NCBI GenBank assembly: GCA_017557405.1
Contig: JAFYYV010000009.1
Span: 94,721 to 158,720 of the forward strand
Reading direction: 5' to 3'
Source: Prevotella sp.
Lineage (GTDB): Bacteria; Bacteroidota; Bacteroidia; Bacteroidales; Bacteroidaceae
DNA length: 64,000 bases
Part shown: positions 54,616-61,983 of the stretch, piece by piece
Position numbering within the stretch: the stretch's first letter is position 1
Layout: each line of letters starts with the position of its first letter
Program-made: the position numbers and the translations under genes
Notes under the pieces: model-generated
The model's database searches: none
Seen by the model: the letters and a program-made list of their open reading frames with translations, nothing else
Told to the model about the DNA's origin: nothing

Positions 54616-55002
54616 TCAATAATGCACATTATAACTGTATTGAATTTCTTTCTCATCGCAGAACTCCTGAATCTTTTCAAACGCTGACGCCCCATGTTTC
54701 TTGAATCGTTGAGCTAAAGCGGCCACCATATCGGCGGCGTTGTGAGTACCTGTCCGAAGCATCAGTTTCTGCGTGTTCTCCTTGTTGAATCCCATTGCAA
54801 TCTCCACCTCGCCATCACGCGAGTACTCGTAGTCGATGTCGGCTCCCCAGTTCACTTTCAACACTCGGCAGCTATCGTCAAAGAACGTCACAGAAATAGT
54901 GGTGCCCATCGAGCCGTTTTTGCCCGTTTTTGTCTCTTTCTCATAGATGATTTCCGAGAAATAATCGAATGGTTTCTTGTAACCGTAGTTTTTTCGTGTC
55001 AT
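54616..55002 (-). CDS. hypothetical protein
   Basis: 128 residues from the ATG at 55002 (MTRKNYGYKKPFDYF); a longer frame to 55125 would overlap the promoter and the repeat element. The product is a soluble, mixed alpha/beta protein without signal peptide: SMGTTISVTFFDDSCRVLKVNWGADIDYEYSRDGEVEIAMGFN, then a helical C-terminus. I do not recognise a family. It ends 47 bp before cca on the same strand. Confidence 0.7.
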   Translation of the reverse strand: MTRKNYGYKKPFDYFSEIIYEKETKTGKNGSMGTTISVTFFDDSCRVLKVNWGADIDYEYSRDGEVEIAMGFNKENTQKLMLRTGTHNAADMVAALAQRFKKHGASAFEKIQEFCDEKEIQYSYNVHY

Positions 55003-55031
55003 AGTCCTTTCATTTTGTTCCTTTACGTTTG

Positions 55032-55039
55032 CAAATATA
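55032..55039 (-). promoter_or_regulatory. -7 box before the hypothetical gene at 55002
   Basis: The minus strand reads TATATTTG, an exact match, 29 bp before the start. Confidence 0.5.
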
Positions 55040-55114
55040 GCAAAAAAACGCGAAACCATTTCTTTTGTTTTGAGAAAAATGGCAGAAATGAGTTTTTCAG
55101 TCAATGGTTTGATG

Positions 55115-55494
55115 TGAAAAATCACGACAAAATGTTGTCGACTTTTTCGTTTAATCTAGAAAAGGAAAATGTAAAATATTTTCATTTTACATCTCTTTCG
55201 CCTCGTTTTTTATGCTCGCAAATCGTCAGATGCGGCATGTGAGGTTGTCAGATGTGGCATTTGAGACGCTCACTTGTGGCATTTGAGGGCGTCAGATGCC
55301 ACATATAGCGAGCTCAAAGCATAGCTCTTGCAAGATGAAAGCATAGCTTTGACAATCCTATAAGATGTAAAGAAAACGGAAGTTGTTGATAGTCAGCAAC
55401 TTCTGGAAATGCTCATTTTTCGCGTATTTACCCACGAGGAAGATATTTTCTAAAACGAAGGCTGTCTCATGGTATTAGAATTCAGAATTTATTT
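55115..55494. repeat. about 380-bp intergenic element, copy B (contains array locus 4)
   Basis: Inverted relative to copy A at 33242-33619. In plus coordinates the conserved end runs from TGAAAAATCACG (55115) through ACAAAATGTTGTCG to TCTAGAAAA (55163). The array is at 55226-55352, hairpin 2 at 55379-55403, a conserved CGCGTATTT follows, hairpin 1 has arms CCACGAG (55432-55438) and CTCATGG (55466-55472), and AATTCAGAATTTATTT (55479-55494) closes it. The two copies are almost equal in length although they hold seven and six array units. It lies between divergent genes. Confidence 0.85.
55226..55352. repeat. 22-nt periodic palindrome array, locus 4 (6 units)
   Basis: Six 17-nt cores start at 55226, 55248, 55270, 55292, 55314 and 55336, exactly 22 nt apart: TCAGATGCGGCATGTGA, TCAGATGTGGCATTTGA, TCACTTGTGGCATTTGA, TCAGATGCCACATATAG, TCAAAGCATAGCTCTTG, TGAAAGCATAGCTTTGA. 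The first four have the GCCAC/GTGGC centre (or close to it), the last two CATAG. An in-phase remnant at 55358-55374 corresponds to the one at 33361 in copy A. Confidence 0.9.
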
Positions 55495-55567
55495 GACAAA
55501 AGAGATGTTTCGAGAAAGCTTTGAATGGAGAGATTAATTTGACAAAGAGATAAAAACACGGTTTCGT

Positions 55568-55598
55568 TTGGTTATTTGCGCAAATTGCATTATCTTTG
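55568..55598 (+). promoter_or_regulatory. promoter of the small lipoprotein gene
   Basis: TTG (55568-55570), 20-bp spacer, TATCTTTG (55591-55598). The first ATG is only 6 bp further, at 55604. Confidence 0.75.
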
Positions 55599-55603
55599 CT
55601 CCC

Positions 55604-56020
55604 ATGATGAAGAAGATGATGTTGATTGCGGTTGTGGTGCTGGCTTTCGTGGCTTGCACACAGCAAAAGACTGAGGACGACAAGGCCGCTCCACTATTGC
55701 AGAAGATTGAGAAGTTGAACCGCGAGGGTGCCTACGCGGCTGTGCTCGATTCCATTGCGTCGTTGCGCCAGCAGTTTCCAAAAGCCCTTAATGCGCGGCG
55801 TCGTGCGTTGGAGATTTGGCAGGATGCGTCGCTGAAGATGACGCAAGACGATATTGGCCGCACCGACTCGGCTTTGCAGGCGGTGACTCAGCAGATGCAA
55901 CGTGAGGCCGACATTTACAAACGTAATATGCTCGGTGTGAAACGCGACTCGTTGCAGGCGCGTTATGAGGGGCTCATCGGTACGGTGAGGGTGATACGGA
56001 AGAAAATGGAGGAGAAGTGA
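55604..56020 (+). CDS. small lipoprotein of unknown function
   Basis: 138 residues from the ATG at 55604 (MMKKMMLIAVVVLAFVAC); upstream in-frame starts lie inside the promoter. Lipobox FVAC with Cys18. The mature part is highly charged and helical, with coiled-coil character (LLQKIEKLNREGAYAAVLDSIASLRQQFPKALNARRRALEIWQ; LQAVTQQMQREADIYKRNMLGVKRDSLQARYEGL). No family recognised with certainty. Since the promoter nearly touches the start codon, the transcript may be leaderless or a later Met (55607, 55616) may be used. Confidence 0.78.
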   Translation: MMKKMMLIAVVVLAFVACTQQKTEDDKAAPLLQKIEKLNREGAYAAVLDSIASLRQQFPKALNARRRALEIWQDASLKMTQDDIGRTDSALQAVTQQMQREADIYKRNMLGVKRDSLQARYEGLIGTVRVIRKKMEEK

Positions 56021-56111
56021 AAGAAAAAGAATAATTCTTTTGTTCTGCTCTCGATTTTTCGTAATTTTGGCTTCGCCGAAGTTACTCTCGTTCGGAAAAT
56101 TGCAAATAAAT

Positions 56112-56142
56112 TTGCATTTTCTCTCTCTTATTCGTAACTTTG
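56112..56142 (+). promoter_or_regulatory. promoter of the DUF1599 gene
   Basis: TTG (56112-56114), 20-bp spacer, TAACTTTG (56135-56142); the start codon follows after 10 bp. Confidence 0.78.
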
Positions 56143-56152
56143 CACACAAAAT

Positions 56153-56731
56153 ATGACAGGAACGAATACAGAACAACAGTTCCGAGGCGTGATGGCCGAG
56201 TGCCGCGCGCTGTTCGAGAAGAAGTTGCACGACTATGGAGCGTCGTGGAGAATCTTGCGTCCGTCGTCGTTGACTGACCAGTTGCTCATCAAGGCAAAGC
56301 GCATCCGTTCGCTCGAAGTGAAGCGCGAGTCGAAGGTGGGCGAGGGTATCCGACCTGAGTTCGTGGCGCTCATCAACTACGGAATCGTGGGGTTGGTTCA
56401 ACTGGAACTCGGTTTCTCCGATACGGTCGATATGTCGCCCGAAGTGGCTATGACCCACTACGACCGACATGCGCAGGAGGCTTTGGAGCTCATGCTGCGC
56501 AAGAACCACGATTACGACGAGGCGTGGCGCTCGATGCGTGTGAGTTCGTACACCGACTTCATACTGACAAAAATACAACGTGTGAAAGAGATAGAGGACC
56601 TCTGCGGAGCAACGCTCGTCAGCGAGGGAATCGACTCCAACTATATGGACATCATCAACTACGCCGTCTTCGGAGTCATCAAACTCACGGAGAATGGCGA
56701 GGATGCCGCCCTCGTAGGAGGGGGGAGTTGA
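56153..56731 (+). CDS. tandem DUF1599 domain protein
   Basis: 192 residues made of two copies of the same module: residues about 10-88 (FRGVMAECRALFEKKLHDYGASWRILRPSSLTDQLLIKAKRIRSLEV) and about 102-178 (YDRHAQEALELMLRKNHDYDEAWRSMRVSSYTDFILTKIQRVKEIE). Each has the K-x(2)-DY-x(3)-WR pattern, then an S-x-TD segment, and ends with an NY-hydrophobic helix (FVALINYGIVGLVQLEL; YMDIINYAVFGVIKL). DUF1599 is also named nucleotide modification associated domain 1; its biochemical role here is unknown. The next gene starts 3 bp after its stop. Confidence 0.85.
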   Translation: MTGTNTEQQFRGVMAECRALFEKKLHDYGASWRILRPSSLTDQLLIKAKRIRSLEVKRESKVGEGIRPEFVALINYGIVGLVQLELGFSDTVDMSPEVAMTHYDRHAQEALELMLRKNHDYDEAWRSMRVSSYTDFILTKIQRVKEIEDLCGATLVSEGIDSNYMDIINYAVFGVIKLTENGEDAALVGGGS

Positions 56732-56734
56732 GCG

Positions 56735-58099
56735 ATGGCGTCAACAAACGACTCTCGCGGCGGCGGGCAATCTGTGCGTGGATGGCAGCGGCTGCTCGTG
56801 AACGTCTGCCGCATGGTTTTGGCAGTTGCCTTCGTGTTCTCTGGATACGTGAAGGCCATCGACCCATTGGGTACGCAATACAAGATACAAGACTATCTGG
56901 AGGCGCTGGGAATGCCAGGCCTGCTACCCGACTGGGCGACGCTGGCCACTTCAGTTTGCCTCTCGGCATTGGAGTTCTCGTTGGGCATCTTCCTGCTGTT
57001 CGCCATCCAACGGCGCGTCACATCGCGCACGACGGTGGTCTTCATGGCGGTAATGACGCTCATCACGCTGTGGTTGGCAATAGCCAATCCCATCTCCGAT
57101 TGCGGATGCTTCGGCGATGCCGTGAAACTGACGAACACGCAGACGCTCCTGAAGAATGTCGTGTTGCTGGCATGTGCTTTGGTGGTGGCGTGGAAGCCTA
57201 CGGCGATGTTCCGTTTCATATCAGAAACCAACCAGTGGATAGCCGTCAATGTAACGATATTGTTCATCGTGTTGTCGAGTGCCTATTGCCTCTACTATCT
57301 GCCGTTGTTCGACTTCCGCCCCTATCACATAGGTGCCAACATCAAGCAAGGAATGCTGATGCCCGAGGGAGTGGAGCAGCCGGAGTTTGAGACGACGTTC
57401 ATTCTGCGGAAAGACGGTGAGGAGCGAGAGTTCACGTTGGAGGAATATCCCGATTCGACTTGGGAGTTCGTGGACAGTAAGACCGTACAGACGAAAGAAG
57501 GTTATGTGCCTCCCGTTCACGACTTCTCAATCACTACCGTCGAAGAGGGTGAAGACATCACCGAGCAGGTGTTGGACGATGAGGGTTACACCTTCCTGCT
57601 TGTGTCGCCCCATTTGGAAGATGCCGATGATACGAACTTCGGTGAGATCGACCAACTCTACGAGTATGCGTTGGAGCATGGATATCCTTTCTACTGTCTG
57701 ACGGCAAGCGGAACACAAGCCATCGAACAATGGCGAAGCATCACGGGGGCGGAATACCCCTTCTGCCACACCGACGAGACGACGTTGAAGACCATTATCC
57801 GCTCGAATCCAGGACTCCTGTTGCTCAAGAAGGGAACCGTCATTCGCAAATGGAGCCACAACGGTTTGCCGAAACTGGAGGCTGATCAGGCTTTGCTGCC
57901 TTTGGAGAAGACCGCCATTGGGCAGATGCCGAGCGACAATATAACGGCCAAGATCGTGCGCATACTACTTTGGTTCTTCCTGCCTTTGCTGCTGCTGTCA
58001 TTGGCCGACCGCACATGGGCGTGGACAAAGTGGGTGCGCAGAAAAAGAAGACGCAAAACAAGATCTAACATCAATCATATTATTAAAAACGAAAAGAAA
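56735..58099 (+). CDS. DoxX/MauE-like membrane protein, in frame with tpiA (no stop codon)
   Basis: About 455 residues before the tpiA start. Five membrane helices lie in the first 190 residues (about 22-40, 68-92, 99-118, 138-154, 168-190), with the MauE/DoxX-type motif [13 protein letters not shown] (C123, C125). A periplasmic, probably thioredoxin-like domain covers about 195-400, and a sixth helix about 405-425. A strongly basic tail ([13 protein letters not shown]) marks the cytoplasmic side. In other Bacteroidales the homologous gene precedes tpiA as a separate gene. Here the frame continues into tpiA without a stop: either a real fusion or a frame change near the tail, where the +1 frame has TAA just after AAGATC. 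The end given is the last base before the tpiA ATG. Confidence 0.82.
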
Positions 58100-58861
58100 A
58101 TGAGAAAGAAAATTGTAGCAGGTAACTGGAAAATGAACATGAACCTGCAGGATGGAATTGCTTTGGCAAAAGAGTTGAATGAAACATTGAAGGCCGACAA
58201 GCCCAATTGTGGTGTGGTCATCTGCACACCGTTCATCCACTTGGCCAGCATCGCACAGTTCCTCGATCAGGACATCATTGGATTGGGTGCCGAGAATTGC
58301 GCCGACAAGGAAAAAGGTGCTTTCACAGGCGAGGTTTCTGCTGAAATGGTGAAGTCGACTGGTGCACAATACGTCATTCTGGGTCACTCGGAGCGTCGTG
58401 AATATTACAAAGAGACTCCCGAAATCCTGAAAGAGAAAGTGCTGTTGGCACAAAAGAACGATTTGAAGGTGATCTTCTGCATCGGCGAAAGCTTGGAAGA
58501 GCGCGAGGCTGGCAAGCAGAACGAGGTTGTGAAGGCCGAACTCGAAGGCAGCGTGTTCAACCTGTCGGAAGAGGACTTCCGTAAGATTGTCATCGCCTAC
58601 GAACCCATCTGGGCCATCGGAACTGGTAAGACCGCCACAGCTGAGCAAGCCGAGGAGATTCACGCTTACATCCGTTCAATCATCGCCGAGAAATATGGTG
58701 AGGCTGTTGCCGACGACACCACCATCCTCTACGGTGGCTCGTGCAAGGCTTCCAATGCACCTGAGTTGTTCGCTAAGCCCGACATCGACGGTGGACTCAT
58801 TGGTGGCGCTTCGTTGAAGGCTGCCGACTTCAAGGGCATCATCGATGCTTGGAAGAAGTAA
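58100..58861 (+). CDS. tpiA: triosephosphate isomerase
   Basis: 253 residues from the ATG at 58100, full length for the enzyme. Active-site residues are all present: N9 and K11 in VAGNWKMN, H96 in ILGHSERR, E168 in [14 protein letters not shown], then YGGSCKASN and the phosphate-binding GLIGGASL. It interconverts DHAP and glyceraldehyde 3-phosphate in glycolysis. The start is chosen because the sequence before it (ATTATTAAAAACGAAAAG) looks like an A-rich ribosome entry region, although it is also read in frame from the upstream gene, giving a possible 708-residue fusion starting at 56735. Confidence 0.95.
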   Translation: MRKKIVAGNWKMNMNLQDGIALAKELNETLKADKPNCGVVICTPFIHLASIAQFLDQDIIGLGAENCADKEKGAFTGEVSAEMVKSTGAQYVILGHSERREYYKETPEILKEKVLLAQKNDLKVIFCIGESLEEREAGKQNEVVKAELEGSVFNLSEEDFRKIVIAYEPIWAIGTGKTATAEQAEEIHAYIRSIIAEKYGEAVADDTTILYGGSCKASNAPELFAKPDIDGGLIGGASLKAADFKGIIDAWKK

Positions 58862-58885
58862 ATGACTCTTGCGAAAAGACTGGCA

Positions 58886-58911
58886 GGTGGCCAGACAGCA
58901 GTTTGGCCACC
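58886..58911. other. perfect hairpin between tpiA and the SPOR gene
   Basis: GGTGGCCA (58886-58893) and TGGCCACC (58904-58911), 10-nt loop, no T run. It may attenuate read-through or shape mRNA ends; it is not a standard terminator. Confidence 0.4.
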
Positions 58912-58957
58912 GCCCTTCGCTTCGTGAAATCACCCTAAAACTAAAATCTTAATCAAA

Positions 58958-59629
58958 ATGAAACAATTCGTCACTTTGTTGTTTGTCGCGTTATGCTCTA
59001 CACTTGCTGCCAACGCACAAAACTACCTTGACCATCTGCAACAGAAAACAGAAGGCCCAGGAACTGTCACCGTGACCCAAAGCAAAGAGATAGACGACTT
59101 GGTCAATGGTAGCAATCAGGTGCAACAACCCACGACAACCAACACGGGAAAGCCTGCAACCGCCGAACAGCGGACCAATGCAACCAATGTTGACACAAGC
59201 AAGAACCTGGCTCGACAGAACGAGAAGAGCGAGTCGGAGAAGAAAGACGAAGAGGAAAAGAAGGAGGAACACAAAGCTGAACTGCCTGTGGCCAAGAAAA
59301 CCGAGACAACAGGTGAGGAAACCGCTCCTATTGTGGACACGAGCAAGAAGGTCATGAGGAACAGCCGCAAGGTGAAAGGCTATCGTGTGCAGGTGTTTGC
59401 TGGAGGTAACTCGCGTGCTGACAGGGAGAAGGCTGAGCAGGCGGGAAATGCCGTGAAGCGTAAATACCCCACAGAACCTGTCTATGTGCATTTCTATTCA
59501 CCCCGATGGGTGTGCCGAGTGGGCAACTATCGCACGCTCGAGGAGGCCAATCGGATGATGCGCAACGTGCGCAACATGGGCTTCAAGGAGGCTTGTGTCA
59601 TCACGGGGCAAATCACGGTGCAGTATTAA
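58958..59629 (+). CDS. SPOR domain protein
   Basis: 223 residues with a signal peptide (ending AANAQ, about 21). Residues 25-140 are low in complexity, Thr/Gln-rich and then Lys/Glu-rich (EKSESEKKDEEEKKEEHKAEL). The C-terminal about 75 residues form a SPOR domain, GYRVQVFAGGNSRADREKAEQAGNAVKRKYPTEPVYVHFYSPRWVCRVGNYRTLEEANRMMRNVRN, which binds denuded peptidoglycan glycans at division sites. It lies 96 bp after tpiA and 27 bp before folE. Confidence 0.9.
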   Translation: MKQFVTLLFVALCSTLAANAQNYLDHLQQKTEGPGTVTVTQSKEIDDLVNGSNQVQQPTTTNTGKPATAEQRTNATNVDTSKNLARQNEKSESEKKDEEEKKEEHKAELPVAKKTETTGEETAPIVDTSKKVMRNSRKVKGYRVQVFAGGNSRADREKAEQAGNAVKRKYPTEPVYVHFYSPRWVCRVGNYRTLEEANRMMRNVRNMGFKEACVITGQITVQY

Positions 59630-59656
59630 GGGATGTAATCAAACAAACAAGAATCA

Positions 59657-60250
59657 ATGAATCCGGAAATAGAATACCGCGACGGACTTGAGGAACTCGC
59701 GGCTCATTATAAAGAAGTCATCAAACTGCTCGGAGAGGATCCCGAGCGTGAGGGTTTGGAGAAGACTCCGATGCGTGTGGCAAAAGCCATGCAAATCCTG
59801 ACACGTGGTTATACGCAAGATCCTCACAAAGTGCTGACTGACGCCCTTTTTGAGGAGAAATACAACCAGATGGTCATTGTCAAGGACATCGACTTTTTCT
59901 CGATGTGCGAGCACCACATGATACCTTTCTACGGCAAGGCTCACGTGGCATATATTCCTAATGGCTACATCACGGGTCTTTCGAAGATTGCCCGCGTGGT
60001 CGACATCTACAGCCATCGTCTGCAAGTGCAGGAACGTTTGACACAACAAATCAAGGATTGCATCCAGAATACACTCAAACCGTTGGGTGTGATGGTCGTC
60101 ATCGAAGCCAAGCACATGTGCATGCAGATGCGGGGTGTGGAGAAGCAGAATGCCATCACCACGACGAGTGATTTCAGTGGGGCTTTCAATCAAGCGAAGA
60201 CGCGCGAGGAGTTCATGAACTTGTTGCGTGGCGAATCGAAGAGAATATAA
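59657..60250 (+). CDS. folE: GTP cyclohydrolase I
   Basis: 197 residues, type IA. Zinc ligands are in [20 protein letters not shown] and in the later [50 protein letters not shown] and [26 protein letters not shown] are also diagnostic. It makes 7,8-dihydroneopterin triphosphate from GTP for folate (and queuosine) synthesis. Its stop is 15 bp before xth. Confidence 0.96.
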   Translation: MNPEIEYRDGLEELAAHYKEVIKLLGEDPEREGLEKTPMRVAKAMQILTRGYTQDPHKVLTDALFEEKYNQMVIVKDIDFFSMCEHHMIPFYGKAHVAYIPNGYITGLSKIARVVDIYSHRLQVQERLTQQIKDCIQNTLKPLGVMVVIEAKHMCMQMRGVEKQNAITTTSDFSGAFNQAKTREEFMNLLRGESKRI

Positions 60251-60265
60251 ATAATGTAGGCGCCT

Positions 60266-61015
60266 ATGAGGTTTATTTCTTGGAATGTCAACGGTCTGCG
60301 CGCATGCGAGGGAAAAGGGTTCAGCGAGCAGTTCAAAGCGCTCGATGCCGACTTCTTCTGTCTGCAAGAAACGAAGATGCAGGAAGGGCAGCTCGATCTG
60401 CAGTTCCTTGGTTACCAGTCGTATTGGAATTATGCTGAGAAGAAAGGTTACTCTGGTACCGCCATCTTCACGCGCCACCAACCTTTGAGCGTGAGTTATG
60501 GCATTGGCATTGAAGAGCACGACCACGAAGGACGAGTCATTACACTCGAGATGCCCGACTTCTTTTTGGTCACTTGCTACACACCCAACTCACAAGACGA
60601 GTTGCGCCGCCTTGACTATCGCATGAAGTGGGAAGACGCATTCCGCGACTATTTGTTGAGGCTTGACGCCCAGAAACCTGTCATCGTGTGTGGCGACTTG
60701 AACGTTGCACACGAGGAGATTGACCTGAAGAACCCAAAGACCAATCGTCGTAATGCGGGCTTCACAGACGAGGAGCGTGAGAAGATGACCATTTTGTTGA
60801 ATAGCGGCTTTACCGATACTTTCCGTTCGCTCTATCCCGAGCAGGTGACCTATTCGTGGTGGTCATATCGTTTCCGTGCCCGTGAGAAGAATACAGGGTG
60901 GCGCATCGATTATTTCTTGATTTCCAACCGACTAAAAGACCGCTTGGCAGATGCCGTCATTCACACCGAAATCATGGGAAGCGACCATTGCCCAGTAGAA
61001 CTGGCGCTAAGATAA
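60266..61015 (+). CDS. xth: exodeoxyribonuclease III / AP endonuclease
   Basis: 249 residues of the exonuclease-endonuclease-phosphatase fold. SWNVNGLRACEGKGF (metal-binding Asn), FFCLQETKMQEGQ (catalytic Glu), CGDLNVAHEEIDLKNPKTNRRNAGFTDEERE, STWW-like YSWWSYRFRAREKNTGWRIDYFLIS and the final catalytic GSDHCPVEL. It cuts DNA at abasic sites and digests 3' ends in repair. Confidence 0.96.
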   Translation: MRFISWNVNGLRACEGKGFSEQFKALDADFFCLQETKMQEGQLDLQFLGYQSYWNYAEKKGYSGTAIFTRHQPLSVSYGIGIEEHDHEGRVITLEMPDFFLVTCYTPNSQDELRRLDYRMKWEDAFRDYLLRLDAQKPVIVCGDLNVAHEEIDLKNPKTNRRNAGFTDEEREKMTILLNSGFTDTFRSLYPEQVTYSWWSYRFRAREKNTGWRIDYFLISNRLKDRLADAVIHTEIMGSDHCPVELALR

Positions 61016-61044
61016 AAAGAAATAAGATAAAAGATATAAAAGAT

Positions 61045-61075
61045 AAGGCGAACTCCTCGAAAAGGAGTCCGCCTT
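61045..61075. terminator. bidirectional terminator between xth and the GH25 gene
   Basis: AAGGCGAACTCCT (61045-61057) and AGGAGTCCGCCTT (61063-61075), one mismatch in 13, loop CGAAA, T-rich after. Confidence 0.8.
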
Positions 61076-61101
61076 TGTTTGTAAAAGCATGTTCTGATTA
61101 T

Positions 61102-61971
61102 TTACTCCGCACTCTCTCCGTTTTTCCTCAGGAGGATGTCGTTGAGCGTTGTACCCTTTGCAAATGCATCCAAGTCCACTTCGTGAGGAATACCGGTTAC
61201 GTGTCCGTGCTCCTCGCGCTGCCAGATATAGTGCTTGTGGGCACCCTTCACCTCAGGCTCCAGTTCGTCGTAGTGTGCGATGAACAGGGGATAGGAGTCG
61301 AAACGGGGCGTCAGATACATGTTGTAGAACCGAGTGTCGGCATAGATCAGCGGCTCTTGTCCGTAATCGCGGGCAATCATATTGCAGAACTTAGCCAAGT
61401 TCTCTTGCAGTTGTTCCTTTGTCCAGGCTTCCACACCGCTCCATTCCACGTCCACCATTGGCAAAAGGTCTTGCAAAGCGGGGTCCACATGGTTGCGGAA
61501 GTTGCGATATTGCTCTTCCACCGAACTGGCCGATGTCAGGAAATGATAGGAGCCGACCAGCAAGCCAGCGTCTTTGGCGCCATAAACGTTGGTGTCGTAT
61601 TTCACGTCCACGTAGGTGCTTCCTTCCGTTGCTTTGATATAGACGAACTGGATGCAAGTGTCGCCAGCCACCACGTCCCAACGGATGTTTCCCTGATGGT
61701 GAGACACGTCGATACCGTTGTAGTTGGCAGCTTGTGTGTAAGTGATTTTCGGCTTGTTGGTGCCGAACCAACTGTCAATTTTCTGCGGCATGAGGAATAC
61801 CATGAGAAGGAAGCACAAGACTCCCACACCCAAGATGATTCCAATCCATCTCAACCACTTCTCGCGCTGTTGTTTCTTCCTTCTGCTGCTATGGCGATGA
61901 TGGTGGTGATGATGAGGGTGATGATGGGAGCTATGGCTCCCTGAACTGTGATTTGATTGTTGATCGCTCAT
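61102..61971 (-). CDS. membrane-anchored GH25 lysozyme with histidine-rich N-terminus
   Basis: 289 residues. Residues 1-40 are cytoplasmic and unusual: 12 histidines within residues 8-27 (H16-18 and H20-25 in runs), then a basic stretch RRKKQQREK. One membrane helix spans about 42-62. The GH25 barrel follows: YNGIDVSHHQGNIRWDVV (D88), FVYIKATEGSTYVD, AGLLVGSYHFL, and the catalytic pair D174/E176 in MVDVEWSG, later WQREEHGHVTGIPHEVDLDAF. It should cut the MurNAc-GlcNAc bond of peptidoglycan from the periplasmic side. Last gene after the DUF4251 and TonB-domain genes. Confidence 0.9.
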   Translation of the reverse strand: MSDQQSNHSSGSHSSHHHPHHHHHHRHSSRRKKQQREKWLRWIGIILGVGVLCFLLMVFLMPQKIDSWFGTNKPKITYTQAANYNGIDVSHHQGNIRWDVVAGDTCIQFVYIKATEGSTYVDVKYDTNVYGAKDAGLLVGSYHFLTSASSVEEQYRNFRNHVDPALQDLLPMVDVEWSGVEAWTKEQLQENLAKFCNMIARDYGQEPLIYADTRFYNMYLTPRFDSYPLFIAHYDELEPEVKGAHKHYIWQREEHGHVTGIPHEVDLDAFAKGTTLNDILLRKNGESAE

Positions 61972-61983
61972 TATGTTTAATTA

